DNA of 64,000 nucleotides from Desulfobacterales bacterium (lineage in GTDB: Bacteria; Desulfobacterota; Desulfobacteria; Desulfobacterales; JAHEIW01): positions 1 through 64,000 of the forward strand of contig JASJAN010000011.1 in assembly GCA_030066985.1 (NCBI GenBank), read 5' to 3'. Positions 1 through 9,510 of the stretch are shown here, in pieces. The position numbers and the translations under genes are program-made. Position 1 is the stretch's first letter. Each line of letters opens with the position of its first letter. Below the pieces are notes generated by a model. The model searched no databases. It was not told where the DNA came from and worked only from the letters and a program-made list of their open reading frames with translations.

Positions 1-8
1 TATTATTT

Positions 9-85
<77 letters not shown>

Positions 86-179
86 TCAGTTTATTTTTAA
101 GGTGGAAATAGATAGTCATTTCTGGGGAATTAGTCAAGCGCTTTCTTTGGGTCGTTGATGCGGTTATGCAATCGTTCTG

Positions 180-506
180 CTATAGCGGCGATGTTGTCAG
201 TCGATGGATGCGTTTTTTTAGATCGGCATATTCTGCTTCAGATGGGGGTGTCTGTTTGGGTTTTAACAGAATCGTTTTAGTCCGGCGATGTTTTCCGGAT
301 ACGATTTCCAGAGAAGAAGGCGCTACTGACAGGCACTTGGCCAAGAATTTAAGGCAAGCTTTGTTGGCTGCCCCGTCAACCGGAGGGGCCGTCAATTTGA
401 TTTTAATACTGTCCGCATGCAAACCAACGATCATGTTTTTTGACGATCGGGGTTGAACAAGAACTTTAAATAATATGCCTTGCGGATTTTCCCTAAGAAA
501 AACCAT
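180..506 (-). CDS. DUF167 / YggU-family small protein
   Basis: The 108-residue protein has the DUF167 (UPF0235, YggU) pattern: an N-terminal beta strand with KVLVQPRSSKN, a central LTAPPVDGAANKAC segment, then a strand containing EIVSGKHRRTKTI. The family is small and widely conserved, with no established biochemical role. The start codon lies 4 bases after the hldE stop on the same strand, so the two are probably co-transcribed and translationally coupled. The C-terminus is slightly longer than the typical family member. The family assignment is secure; function is unknown. Confidence 0.88.
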   Translation of the reverse strand: MVFLRENPQGILFKVLVQPRSSKNMIVGLHADSIKIKLTAPPVDGAANKACLKFLAKCLSVAPSSLEIVSGKHRRTKTILLKPKQTPPSEAEYADLKKRIHRLTTSPL

Positions 507-510
507 CTGA

Positions 511-1956
511 TTAATTATTTTTGATCTCGTTAATGATGCGGGTGGCGGAGATGTCTTCGGTGACAGGGATAATTTCTATGCGCCCACCGAAACGTTCCAC
601 GATGTCACGCCCCAAAACGGCGTCGGCTTCGTAATTGCTGCCTTTGGTAAGCACAGCCGGGCGCAGGGTTTCAATCAGCTTGCCCAATTGGTCAGATGAA
701 AAGGCAACCACATAATCCACGCTGTCCAGAGCGCTGATGATTCGCAAACGCTCGTATGCTTTGATCACCGGGCGTCCGGGGCCTTTGAGTTTTTCTATGG
801 AAGCGTCGTCATCAATGGCGACCACCAGTACATCGCCCAGTTGCTTGGATGCAGACAGTAGCTTAATGTGCCCGACATGCAGCAGGTCAAAGCATCCATT
901 GGTCAGCACGATGCGTTTGCCGGTTTTATGAAGTTTTTGCGCAACAGCTGAAAGCTCTGCCACCGTTTTTTGTTTGGATAAGGTGGGATCTGGAATCAAA
1001 TTCAGTTCGGCGGCCAGCTCCGCGGCCGAAACGGTGGCGGTGCCCACCTTGCCGACAACGATTCCAGCAGCTGTGTTTGCCAGTGCAACCGCTTGCTTGG
1101 GTGTATAACCAGCTGCAATTCCCAGGCCCAAAACAGCCAACACCGTATCACCGGCACCTGACACATCGAACACCTGGCGGGCCTTTGTGCCGATGCGGTA
1201 AGGGCGAGCCATACCTTCAAAATAGACCATGCCGTCTTTGCCGCAGGTGACCAGAATTCTATCGATGCCGATTTTATCCATTAGACGCCTGGCAGCTTCT
1301 GTCAGGGTCTGTTCATCAACAATATCGATACCTGCCGCTAGGGCGGTTTCTTTTTGATTGGGTGTAATGACGGATGCCCCGGCATATTTTTCAAAATTAA
1401 GACCTTTCGGGTCGACAATAAGCAGTTTGCCGTGCTGTTGCGCAGCCGCAGCTAATTGTTTCATCAGCGCGCTGGTAACAAGCCCCTTGCCGTAATCAGA
1501 AACCAGGATCACATCGCATCCGACCATCATTTCTTGCGCACAGCGCGAAACCTGGTCACCTATGGGCTGACTGATTTCAGTTTTAACTTCTTTGTCATAT
1601 CGAAGCACATGTTGATGATTGGCAATGACGCGGGTTTTACGCGTCGTCGGTCGCTGCGCGTCCCGGATGATTCCTGCGGTGTCAACAGCCAAGCGATTCA
1701 ACTGGTCAAGAACCCGTTGACCGTCAGATCCGGAACCGATCACACCGACGGCAGAGACGTTGGCCTCCAGGGCTGCAAGGTTGCTGATGACATTACCAGC
1801 GCCACCAAGCGTGTGCTCCTCGCTGGTAACCGATACCACCTGAACAGGCGCTTCCGGTGAAATGCGCTGGGCTTGGCCCCAAAGATAGGCATCCAACATC
1901 AAATCGCCCACTACAAGGATGCGACATCCTGCCATTTTTTTCATATCGATTGTCAT
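511..1956 (-). CDS. hldE: Bifunctional heptose-7-phosphate kinase / heptose-1-phosphate adenylyltransferase HldE
   Basis: HldE makes ADP-D-glycero-D-manno-heptose for the LPS inner core. Residues about 10-320 form a PfkB/ribokinase-type kinase, with GGAGNVISN near the N-terminus and the anion-hole/catalytic motif DVSGAGDTVLAVLG. Residues about 345-481 form a cytidylyltransferase-like domain with TNGCFDLLHVGHIKLL, which holds the HxGH nucleotide-binding motif. At 481 residues it is full length for the fused E. coli-type enzyme. The ATG at 1956 is used; an in-frame ATG at 1944 is possible. Its presence implies an outer membrane with heptose-containing LPS. Confidence 0.95.
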   Translation of the reverse strand: MTIDMKKMAGCRILVVGDLMLDAYLWGQAQRISPEAPVQVVSVTSEEHTLGGAGNVISNLAALEANVSAVGVIGSGSDGQRVLDQLNRLAVDTAGIIRDAQRPTTRKTRVIANHQHVLRYDKEVKTEISQPIGDQVSRCAQEMMVGCDVILVSDYGKGLVTSALMKQLAAAAQQHGKLLIVDPKGLNFEKYAGASVITPNQKETALAAGIDIVDEQTLTEAARRLMDKIGIDRILVTCGKDGMVYFEGMARPYRIGTKARQVFDVSGAGDTVLAVLGLGIAAGYTPKQAVALANTAAGIVVGKVGTATVSAAELAAELNLIPDPTLSKQKTVAELSAVAQKLHKTGKRIVLTNGCFDLLHVGHIKLLSASKQLGDVLVVAIDDDASIEKLKGPGRPVIKAYERLRIISALDSVDYVVAFSSDQLGKLIETLRPAVLTKGSNYEADAVLGRDIVERFGGRIEIIPVTEDISATRIINEIKNN

Positions 1957-2025
1957 TTCGTCGGGTTTCCAGGGAAATGAAATTTAATGCTAACGATGCG
2001 CTGATATGGCGACATCCACCTTAGT

Positions 2026-2439
2026 TTAAGGTTTTTGACTATTTTTCTCAATGATTTCTTTGATAAACTTGGGTGGGCGAACCACTTTGCCGTCACGATT
2101 CAGGCAGGCATGTTTGGTATATCCCTGGGCCAGAAGGGTTTGATCGTCTTGGTTGAATATCTGATAGTCAAATTTAATAGCGCTTTTTAGGCCGGTGTCC
2201 AGCACCGTTTCGATGACTAAAAGATCGTCATACTTTGCCGGTGACAGGTATTTACAATAGGTTTCTGCTACCGGTAAAAATAACCCCCGACTCTCAGCCT
2301 CCAGATAGGTAAGACCCATGGATCGGAATAGTTCGTTACGACCCATTTCAAACCATCTGAAGTAGTTGCCATAATATGCCTGGCCCATGTTATCCGTGTC
2401 GCCATAAATCACACGGCAGGTGGTTTTATGCGTGAGCAT
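2026..2439 (-). CDS. YbgC/FadM-type acyl-CoA thioesterase (hotdog fold)
   Basis: This is a short hotdog-fold 4-hydroxybenzoyl-CoA thioesterase-family protein. The signature YGDTDNMGQAYYGNYFRWFE follows directly after the first strand, with the catalytic-type Asp in DTD and the usual GNY/RWFE helix start. Substrates in this family are short- or medium-chain acyl-CoAs; the exact one cannot be read from sequence. I chose the ATG at 2439 because GAGGA lies five bases upstream. A longer TTG start at 2469 would overlap the thrH stop but has no Shine-Dalgarno sequence. It probably shares a transcript with thrH. Confidence 0.85.
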   Translation of the reverse strand: MLTHKTTCRVIYGDTDNMGQAYYGNYFRWFEMGRNELFRSMGLTYLEAESRGLFLPVAETYCKYLSPAKYDDLLVIETVLDTGLKSAIKFDYQIFNQDDQTLLAQGYTKHACLNRDGKVVRPPKFIKEIIEKNSQKP

Positions 2440-2465
2440 GACTGTCCTCGATATCAAGGCTCCTG

Positions 2466-3068
2466 TCAATTGATAATTTTTTGGATTTCATGCGTTATTT
2501 CAGCATAGGTTGTCGTTACCGGAAACTGTGGGAATTCTGCTTCTACATTATCAGGCGGGCGAAACAAAATGGCCTTTTCAGCCACCTGGAGCATGGTGAT
2601 GTCATTATATGAATCGCCAATGGCAATCACCTTATAGTTCAGATTTTGAAGCGCACTGGCCACCATTTTTTTGCCATCTTTTTGCCGCAGCACATAATTG
2701 GAAATCTTTCCATCGGCTGCAACCGAAAGGGTGTTGCAAAAAAGCGTTGGCCAGCCCAGCTTCTCAAGCAATGGGCTGGCAAATTCCACATAGGTGTCCG
2801 AAACAATAATAACCTGAAGCTGAGATCGGAGCCAGTTCAGAAAATCCAAGGCGCCTTCCAATGGCGCCATTTTAGCGATGACCGCCTGGATATCCTGAAG
2901 TTTCAAACCGTGTTTATCCAAAATGGCAAGCCGCTTTTTCATCAACACGTCATAGTCGGATATATCGCGGGTCGTTAGCCTGAGCTCATCGATGCCAGTT
3001 CTTTCAGCCACATTAATCCAGATTTCCGGTGTAAAAATACCTTCCATATCAGCGCATACGATATACAT
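2466..3068 (-). CDS. thrH: ThrH: phosphoserine phosphatase / homoserine phosphotransferase
   Basis: This 200-residue HAD-superfamily protein resembles Pseudomonas ThrH along its length. The nucleophile motif is CADMEGIFTPEIW rather than the DFDST of SerB, followed by ERTGIDELRLTTRDI, motif II SDT, the conserved LRQKDGKK segment and motif IV GDSYNDITML. Pseudomonas ThrH hydrolyses phosphoserine and can transfer its phosphate to homoserine. The gene sits directly downstream of hom on the same strand, which suggests it provides phosphohomoserine for threonine synthesis here. No thrB is visible in the window. Confidence 0.92.
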   Translation of the reverse strand: MYIVCADMEGIFTPEIWINVAERTGIDELRLTTRDISDYDVLMKKRLAILDKHGLKLQDIQAVIAKMAPLEGALDFLNWLRSQLQVIIVSDTYVEFASPLLEKLGWPTLFCNTLSVAADGKISNYVLRQKDGKKMVASALQNLNYKVIAIGDSYNDITMLQVAEKAILFRPPDNVEAEFPQFPVTTTYAEITHEIQKIIN

Positions 3069-3107
3069 AGGGTTTTTCCAGCTTCTGTTAACCGTTTTAA
3101 GTAAGCG

Positions 3108-4421
3108 TTAATCTAATTTTTCGTCTTCAATTCGAATCAGCATTGTCGGCTGGCTGACCACATCCAAACGGTCGATTTCAGCCAGCGCTTTTTGGACATC
3201 CGCTTCTTTGGCCTGGTGACTGACCATAACAACCGGCACAGACCCATTGGTTTTCCTTCCTTTTTGCTGCATCGATTGAATACTGATGTCATTTTGGCCC
3301 AAAATTCCGGAGATGGCCGACAATACACCCGGCTTATCAAGCAACGCAAAACGAAAATAATAATGGGTGATAATTTGATCCATTGGCATGATGGTGATGT
3401 TTTCAATATGCTCTCTTTGCACTGAAAGGGCTGGAATGCGGCGCGTCGTTCCGGCCATTAGGTTACGGGCGATATCCACCGCATCACTGATGACGGCACT
3501 GGCAGTGGGCATCATGCCGGCGCCTCGGCCATAGAGCATGATATCCCCGACCGCATCACCGGAAACCATGACGGCATTTACTGTGCCGCTCACACTTGAA
3601 AGCAGGTTGTCAAACGGAATCATGGTTGGGTGAACCCGGGCCTCTACCTGGTTGCCTTTGTTTTTGCTGATAGCCAACAGCTTGATACGATATCCAAAAT
3701 GCTCTGCAAATTCTACGTCCAGCGGTGTAATTTTTGAGATGCCTTCAATGTAAACGTCTGGCAGGTTAATGTTCATTCCATATGCCAACGCTGTTAAAAT
3801 AGCGATTTTATGCGCTGTGTCGATTCCATCGACATCAAGGGAAGGATTGGCTTCCGCATAGCCTTTTTGCTGCGCTTCCGCCAAGGCTTCGTCAAACGGC
3901 ATTCTCTCGTCGGAAATTTTAGTTAAAATATAATTACAGGTCCCGTTGAGAATACCGGTCATTGAATGGATCTGATTGGCAACCAATGATTCGCGCATCG
4001 ATTTGATGATCGGCATACACCCGCCTACTGCAGCCTCGTATGCCAGATCAACGTTTTTCTCTGCAGCCGCCGCAAACAGCGTATTGCCCTGACTGGCCAA
4101 CAGCGCTTTGTTGGCCGTAATCACCTGTTTGCCGTTTTCTATGGCTTTTAAAATAAGTTCTTTGGCAATGCCTTCGCCGCCAATCATTTCAACGACAATA
4201 TCGATGTCGGGATCATCAACGACCGCCTGGGCATCTGTGGTCAACACACCAGGTGCAAACGAAAGCCCTCGGTCTGTTTCGATATCAATATCGGCGATCC
4301 GTTTGAGGTGCAGCGTCGCGCCCAGCCGTGAGGCAATCACCGGATAGCTTTCAAGCAGTAATTTTGCTACCCCGGTGCCCACAGTGCCGCAACCAAGCAA
4401 ACCTATGTTTATCGTTTTCAT
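3108..4421 (-). CDS. hom: Homoserine dehydrogenase with C-terminal ACT domain
   Basis: Hom reduces aspartate semialdehyde to homoserine. The N-terminal Rossmann motif is INIGLLGCGTVGTGV. The substrate domain contains ITANKALLA, NGTCNYILTK and the catalytic-region sequence ANPSLDVDGIDTAHK. Residues about 355-437 form an ACT domain (FALLDKPGVLSAISGILG), normally the site of threonine feedback inhibition. At 437 residues the length is typical. The ATG at 4421 is preceded by AAGGAG. It is followed by thrH, so the two make homoserine and then its phosphate. Confidence 0.95.
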   Translation of the reverse strand: MKTINIGLLGCGTVGTGVAKLLLESYPVIASRLGATLHLKRIADIDIETDRGLSFAPGVLTTDAQAVVDDPDIDIVVEMIGGEGIAKELILKAIENGKQVITANKALLASQGNTLFAAAAEKNVDLAYEAAVGGCMPIIKSMRESLVANQIHSMTGILNGTCNYILTKISDERMPFDEALAEAQQKGYAEANPSLDVDGIDTAHKIAILTALAYGMNINLPDVYIEGISKITPLDVEFAEHFGYRIKLLAISKNKGNQVEARVHPTMIPFDNLLSSVSGTVNAVMVSGDAVGDIMLYGRGAGMMPTASAVISDAVDIARNLMAGTTRRIPALSVQREHIENITIMPMDQIITHYYFRFALLDKPGVLSAISGILGQNDISIQSMQQKGRKTNGSVPVVMVSHQAKEADVQKALAEIDRLDVVSQPTMLIRIEDEKLD

Positions 4422-4485
4422 TTAAATTACTCCTTTATCTTTCGATCTAAACATTTTTGGTCATTTTCGGTTCTTCAGATTTATT

Positions 4486-4651
4486 GCTACTGGCTTCTTG
4501 CTTCTGGCTGCCGACTGCTGACAATTTGGCATGTTTTGCGGGCGGGGATAAACCCCGCCCCTACAAGAACGATCAAACATTTTGGTGTAGGGGCGGGCTT
4601 AATGCCCGCCCGCTGACGTAATAAACCAGCAGCCAGTGGCCGGGAGCCAGC
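4486..4651. repeat. Composite GGGGCGGG inverted-repeat element, copy 1
   Basis: The intergenic region between alaC and hom holds nested inverted repeats. The inner part has two 28-base arms, from GCGGGCGGGG at 4539 and up to CCCGCCCGC near 4612, which match with about four mismatches; each arm can also fold on itself. Outside lie GGCTTCTGGCTGCC-like words on the left and their inverted form (AGCAGCCAGTGGCC) on the right. A second copy is at 42982-43150. No reading frame or transposase is associated, so it is MITE- or REP-like. Confidence 0.8.
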
Positions 4652-4652
4652 A

Positions 4653-5819
4653 TCACATCACTTTGCGGATACCGCGGATGGCCTGACTAATCCGCATCGG
4701 ATTTTCAATCAACGCAAATCGCACATATGCATCTCCGTATTCGCCGAATCCTAGACCCGGTGAAACCGCCACTTGCGCCTCTTGGATCAGGAGCTTGGCA
4801 AATTCGACCGATCCCATTTCTAAAAATTTATCAGGTATCTTTGCCCATACAAACATAGTGCCTTTGGGCGTCTGAATATTCCAACCGATACGATTGAGAC
4901 CATTCACCAGTGCATCCCGTCTTTCCTTGTAGGTATCACGGATGTTTTCAACACAATCATAAGGTCCGTTTAGGGCAATGATCGAAGCAATTTGGATCGG
5001 TTGAAAAATGCCATAATCAAGGTAGCTTTTGATGCGGCTTAAGGCGGCCACAATTTGGGCATTGCCCACACAAAACCCAACGCGCCAGCCCGGCATACTG
5101 TAGCTTTTTGACAAAGAGAAAAACTCGACACCGACGTCTTTGGCGCCTTTGGCCTGCAGAAAGCTCGGTGCCTTATAACCGTCGAACACCAGGTCTGCAT
5201 AGGCAAAATCATGGATCACCATAATGTTGTGCTCTTGGGCATATGCAACAATTTTTTCAAAAAAAGCCAAATCAACAACCTCGGTGGTGGGGTTATGCGG
5301 ATAGCTGATGGTCAACACTTTGGGTCGCGGCCAGGTGGTTTTGGTGGCCGCAAGCAGGTTCTCAAAAAAATCGGCCTCGGGTCCCAGCGGTATCCCTCGG
5401 ACATCACCACCGGAAATGATGGCTGAATATGGATGGATGGGGTAGGTTGGATTGGGCGTAAAAACGACATCCCCGGGCCGAATCGTGACCAGAATTAAAT
5501 GCGACATACCTTCCTTGACGCCAATGGTCGCAATCGCTTCTGTGTTCGCGTCGATATCGACATTGAATCTGCGCCCGTACCAGTCTGCTATGGCCATTCG
5601 CAGTTTAGTAATTCCCATTGAAGCGGAGTATCGATGGTTATGCTGTTTTTGGGCGGATTCAATCAGCTTGTCGACAATATGCTGCGGAGTTCCCAAGTCC
5701 GGATTTCCCATACCCAGGTCAATTATATCTTCGCCCGCTCGCCGGGCTTTCATTTTTAGCTCGTTGACGGTTGCAAAGACATACGGCGGCAAGCGGTCCA
5801 ATCGCGCAAATGTAAACAT
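4653..5819 (-). CDS. alaC: AlaC-type alanine/glutamate aminotransferase (class I PLP)
   Basis: The protein follows E. coli AlaC (YfdZ) closely: the N-terminal [39 protein letters not shown] and the PLP-lysine motif [15 protein letters not shown]. AlaC interconverts pyruvate/glutamate and alanine/2-oxoglutarate. I place the start at the ATG at 5819, which has GGAG six bases upstream and gives an N-terminus matching the family; a TTG 21 codons further upstream lacks a ribosome site. It is divergent from purM and upstream of hom across a repeat element. Some relatives act on other amino acids, so substrate is inferred. Confidence 0.9.
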   Translation of the reverse strand: MFTFARLDRLPPYVFATVNELKMKARRAGEDIIDLGMGNPDLGTPQHIVDKLIESAQKQHNHRYSASMGITKLRMAIADWYGRRFNVDIDANTEAIATIGVKEGMSHLILVTIRPGDVVFTPNPTYPIHPYSAIISGGDVRGIPLGPEADFFENLLAATKTTWPRPKVLTISYPHNPTTEVVDLAFFEKIVAYAQEHNIMVIHDFAYADLVFDGYKAPSFLQAKGAKDVGVEFFSLSKSYSMPGWRVGFCVGNAQIVAALSRIKSYLDYGIFQPIQIASIIALNGPYDCVENIRDTYKERRDALVNGLNRIGWNIQTPKGTMFVWAKIPDKFLEMGSVEFAKLLIQEAQVAVSPGLGFGEYGDAYVRFALIENPMRISQAIRGIRKVM

Positions 5820-6069
5820 CGGCTGCTCCAAATTCGGTTTGTGACGCCTGATGTCATATAACGCCTCCAGCAGGTGTCTCAAAACAACGATTTTACTTGC
5901 GATCCAGCACTTGAACCGAAAAAATTGCTTTGACTTTTATGCTGGATCGGATTAATTTTCAAGGGTTTTTCTTTAATTTTAACGAGACCTCATTAAAGCC
6001 CAGTAGCATTTTTGAACTGACCCGAATTACCGCGATCCATGTAATTGTCGCAAAACACAGGAGATCTCC

Positions 6070-7113
6070 ATGAAAGATTCGTTAACATATGCTGACGCTG
6101 GTGTCGACATAGACAAGGCCAATAAGCTGGTTGATGCCATCGGAGAGATTGCAAAAAAAACGGCGCGTGCCGGTGTCATGAGCGATATCGGCGGTTTTGG
6201 CGGTCTTTTTTCGCTAAATCTGGCGAATCTGGAAAGACCAGTTTTGGTAAGCTCGACCGATGGGGTTGGGACCAAGCTTAAGATCGCGTTTATGCTCGAT
6301 AAACACGATACCGTCGGCATTGATCTGGTGGCGATGTGCGCCAACGATATCATAGTTCAAGGTGCAAAGCCACTTTTCTTTCTCGATTATCTGTCCATGG
6401 GAAAACTCGACAATCAGCGCGCCACCGATGTCATTACCGGTATTGCTCAGGGATGCCAGTTGGCGCAATGCGCTTTATTGGGGGGTGAAACCGCTGAAAT
6501 GCCCGGGTTTTATACGGCCGATGAATATGATTTGGCCGGTTTCGCCGTCGGCGTTGTGGACAACAGCAAGATCATCGACGGAACAGAGATACGGGTTGGG
6601 CATAAGCTGATTGGCATTGCCTCCAGCGGCCTTCATAGCAACGGGTACTCTCTTGCGCGCAAGGTTTGCTTTGAAACCCTGGGTTTAAAAATTGACGAAC
6701 ACGTTGCGGAACTGGGAAGGACCATTGGCGAAGAATTGTTGATCCCCACCAAGATCTACGCTGCTGTCATTGCAGCCCTCATAAAGGACCTGCCGATCCA
6801 TGGAATCGCGCATATTACCGGTGGCGGCATATCAGATAATATCGTCAGGATTGTTCCCCAGGCTTGCAGCATACTGATTCGCGAAGAAAGCTGGGATATT
6901 CCGCCGGTTTTTGCTTTTTTGCAGCAGGGTGGAAATATCACCAAAAAGGAAATGGCCCGCGCATTTAATATGGGTATCGGCATGATTGTTGTCGTACCCG
7001 ATCATGCCGTCGTAGATGTTGTGCAACGCATTGAAGCGCTCGACGAGCGTGCCTATATTATCGGGGAAATACTTGACTGTAAAGAAACAGGCCGGCGTTT
7101 GATATGGGATTGA
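6070..7113 (+). CDS. purM: Phosphoribosylformylglycinamidine cyclo-ligase (AIR synthetase)
   Basis: PurM closes FGAM to aminoimidazole ribotide with ATP in purine synthesis. Seen in sequence: YADAGVDIDKANKLVD at the N-terminus, the glycine-rich GGFGGLFSLN, the DGVGTKLKIA motif, MCANDIIVQGAKPLFFLDY, GGETAEMPGFY and ITGGGISDNI. At 347 residues it is full length for the PurM fold. CAGGAGATCT lies just before the ATG. It stands alone, divergent from alaC, without other pur genes nearby. Confidence 0.96.
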   Translation: MKDSLTYADAGVDIDKANKLVDAIGEIAKKTARAGVMSDIGGFGGLFSLNLANLERPVLVSSTDGVGTKLKIAFMLDKHDTVGIDLVAMCANDIIVQGAKPLFFLDYLSMGKLDNQRATDVITGIAQGCQLAQCALLGGETAEMPGFYTADEYDLAGFAVGVVDNSKIIDGTEIRVGHKLIGIASSGLHSNGYSLARKVCFETLGLKIDEHVAELGRTIGEELLIPTKIYAAVIAALIKDLPIHGIAHITGGGISDNIVRIVPQACSILIREESWDIPPVFAFLQQGGNITKKEMARAFNMGIGMIVVVPDHAVVDVVQRIEALDERAYIIGEILDCKETGRRLIWD

Positions 7114-7429
7114 ATATGACCCGCCACCAGAATGCAAAACGGGCCCCCCTTGGCAGACGACTGAAGGGGCTAAATAAAATTGGTCGGTTGTTCAGTTGGA
7201 TTGCGGAGGGGCAAACCAGTGGTGCGCTCTGCAAGGGGTGAGGTGGCGGTAAAACCGATACTCGGAGAGTATTGCTTCGCAAACGCAAACCGTAAAGGCC
7301 TGAGGACAAAAACCGATAGGATGACCGTAAAAATTTTCCTGCCACCCGTCGCTAAGAAATGAATCAAACGGCCTGTTTTCACATCCGGCAGGCAACCAAC
7401 ACGACTCCGGATCAACTAGTGAGAGATGT
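7114..7429. other. Gene-free stretch between purM and tsaD
   Basis: This stretch has no gene I can support. It is unusually open in several frames on both strands, but the conceptual proteins overlap each other and have no recognisable domain. It contains a perfect 6-bp hairpin (ATACTC GGA GAGTAT at 7259-7273) flanked by AAACCG words on both sides. That layout suggests a repeat element or a structured RNA rather than coding DNA. tsaD begins right after it with GAGAGATGT as its ribosome site. Confidence 0.4.
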
Positions 7430-8425
7430 ATGTATATCCTCGGTATCGAATCATCCTGTGATGAAACCGCCGCAGCCGTCGTTCAGAACGGAACCGCAGT
7501 TTTGTCATCAACGATATCTTCTCAGATGGAAGTGCATCATCGATACGGCGGCGTCGTGCCGGAACTTGCTTCCCGAAAGCATATTGAAGCCATTGTCCCC
7601 GTCGTTGCAGAGGCAATCAGCGATTCGGGCCTAAAAATCCGTCAGATCGATGCCATGGCGGTCACCCGTGGTCCCGGACTGGTCGGTGCTTTGCTGGTGG
7701 GCTTCTCGTTTGCCAAAGCATACGCTTATGGTCTGGGCGTTCCGCTGGTTGGAGTGAATCATCTGGAAGCCCACATCAACTCGGTGTTTCTGGAACCTGA
7801 CCCCCCGCCATTTCCATTTGTGGCTTTATTGGCATCCGGTGGGCATACGGGTATCTATTATGTCACCTCTCACACTGCCATTGAATTGATGGGGCAAACA
7901 CGTGATGATGCCGCTGGCGAAGCCTTTGATAAAGTTGCCAAGTTACTTGGGTTGGGCTACCCGGGGGGCGGGGTGATCGATCGCCTGGCCAAGGACGGCG
8001 ACCCGCAACAGATCGCATTTACGCGTCCGTATCTGAATAAAGCCGATTTTGATTTTAGCTTCAGCGGCATCAAGACTGCCGTTCGTCATTATGTCGACAA
8101 ACATCGAGCTGACGTGAACAGTCGGATTGCCGATATCGCAGCCGGTTTTCAGGCGGCAGTGGTGGAAGTACTGGCTTACAAGTTAATTCATGCGGCTCGC
8201 ATCAAGGATTGTGAGCATATTGCGGTGGTTGGCGGAGTGGCTGCCAACAGCGGTTTAAGACAGACCGTCCGACGAGATGCTGACCGCAGGGGGTTGAAAG
8301 TCCACATTCCTGCCGTTAACCTGTGCGGCGATAATGCCGCCATGATTGCAGCAACTGGTTTTCACTACTTAAAGGCGGGTATGCAGGTTCGGCTGAGCGA
8401 TGATGTTTTCAGCCGCAGTCGCTAA
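7430..8425 (+). CDS. tsaD: TsaD, tRNA N6-threonylcarbamoyladenosine transferase
   Basis: TsaD (formerly Gcp/YgjD) transfers the threonylcarbamoyl group onto A37 of ANN-decoding tRNAs, in a complex with TsaB and TsaE. The protein starts YILGIESSCDETAAAVV. The metal-binding NHLEAH gives His111 and His115, the same numbering as E. coli, and VALLASGGHTGIY and DAAGEAFDKVAKLLGL follow. The C-terminal GGVAANSGLR and DNAAMIA motifs are present. Length (331 residues) is normal. The partner tsaB is about 13 kb away at 21192. Confidence 0.96.
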   Translation: MYILGIESSCDETAAAVVQNGTAVLSSTISSQMEVHHRYGGVVPELASRKHIEAIVPVVAEAISDSGLKIRQIDAMAVTRGPGLVGALLVGFSFAKAYAYGLGVPLVGVNHLEAHINSVFLEPDPPPFPFVALLASGGHTGIYYVTSHTAIELMGQTRDDAAGEAFDKVAKLLGLGYPGGGVIDRLAKDGDPQQIAFTRPYLNKADFDFSFSGIKTAVRHYVDKHRADVNSRIADIAAGFQAAVVEVLAYKLIHAARIKDCEHIAVVGGVAANSGLRQTVRRDADRRGLKVHIPAVNLCGDNAAMIAATGFHYLKAGMQVRLSDDVFSRSR

Positions 8426-8462
8426 TCCGCCAAATGGCAAGATCCGAAAACATCCTCAATTT

Positions 8463-9467
8463 TTAAATCTGGATGTAATTCTGTTTGAGGGTCAAAATTC
8501 TCTTCACCGAAGCCAACCCCATGTCTTTGATTTCATCTGCACGATCTACAGCATTCACAATTTCTTCATAGGCAATGGCGATGTTAGGACCTTTGTGGCA
8601 GATCAGGGCAATATCAATACCGGCCCGGATAATTTGGCGAACCGCGGTTTTGATATCATAATGCTCGACAATGGCGCCCATGTCCAAATCATCTGTCATT
8701 GAGATGCCGGTAAAGCCCATTTGCTCGCGCAACAGGTTTTGGGCGATTTCTTCAGATAGGCTGGCCGGCCATCGGGTATCAATTTGCGGATAGATCACAT
8801 GCGATAGCATCACCCCCGCGACTTGCTGTGCAATGCTATCGGCAAAGGGTATCAGATCGCAGGATTTTATTTCAGCAAGGCTATGGTCACAGGTGGGAAG
8901 CTCAACATGCGAATCTGCAACTGTTCGTCCAATTCCGGGAAAGTGTTTCGCCACCGCCATGATGTGGTGTTGCTGCAAATGTGATATAACGGTCAGCCCC
9001 ATCTTGGAAACCCATCTGGGATCGTGGCCAAAGGCGCGCGCGGCCATGATACTGCTGACTTCCCGCGGAGCGACATCTAATACGGGGGCCAGGTTCATAT
9101 TGATGCCGGCCCGGGTTAATTCGGCTGCTGTCGTGTCGGCAAAAAATATGGCATCATCGACATCGTTCATTGACGGATTTCCGGGAAATTCTGTAAAGGG
9201 CGCCTTCAGTCTGGCGACCTGGCCGCCTTCCTGGTCGATGGCAATGATCAGCGGTGGCTGCTGGTTGGCGCGGGCACATGCCTGAGCGTCATCGCACAGT
9301 TGTCTTACCTGTGCCGGGGTTTCGGTATTTTGTGAAAATAGAATGATCCCGCCAACCTTGAGATCTCCAATGAGATGCTCGAGGTCCTGATTAAATTGCT
9401 TGCCTTCAAATCCGACCATCAGGCGTTGACCGGCCAGCTGCTCTATGGATAAATCTTCTATGTTCAT
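8463..9467 (-). CDS. nagZ: Beta-N-acetylhexosaminidase NagZ (GH3)
   Basis: NagZ removes N-acetylglucosamine from anhydromuropeptides in the cytoplasm during peptidoglycan recycling. The protein is a single-domain GH3 enzyme of 334 residues with no signal peptide. It has DQEGGQVARLK, NMNLAPVLDV, KHFPGIGRTVADSHVELP (the loop holding the catalytic-site His and Asp), and the nucleophile region SMTDDLDMGAI. It converges with tsaD, with only 37 bases between them. Confidence 0.94.
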   Translation of the reverse strand: MNIEDLSIEQLAGQRLMVGFEGKQFNQDLEHLIGDLKVGGIILFSQNTETPAQVRQLCDDAQACARANQQPPLIIAIDQEGGQVARLKAPFTEFPGNPSMNDVDDAIFFADTTAAELTRAGINMNLAPVLDVAPREVSSIMAARAFGHDPRWVSKMGLTVISHLQQHHIMAVAKHFPGIGRTVADSHVELPTCDHSLAEIKSCDLIPFADSIAQQVAGVMLSHVIYPQIDTRWPASLSEEIAQNLLREQMGFTGISMTDDLDMGAIVEHYDIKTAVRQIIRAGIDIALICHKGPNIAIAYEEIVNAVDRADEIKDMGLASVKRILTLKQNYIQI

Positions 9468-9510
9468 AGTGGCTGTGTCTTTATAAATTTTAGAAAAGAT
9501 TAAAATTTAA

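Noticed and set aside
4529-4543. Possible sigma-54 promoter (TGGCAT followed by TTTTGC)
   Set aside because: The GG-GC spacing is 8 rather than 10 bases and the sequence lies inside the repeat element.
8833-9285. Plus-strand 150-codon frame inside nagZ
   Set aside because: NagZ motifs on the minus strand are complete; the plus frame is a shadow.
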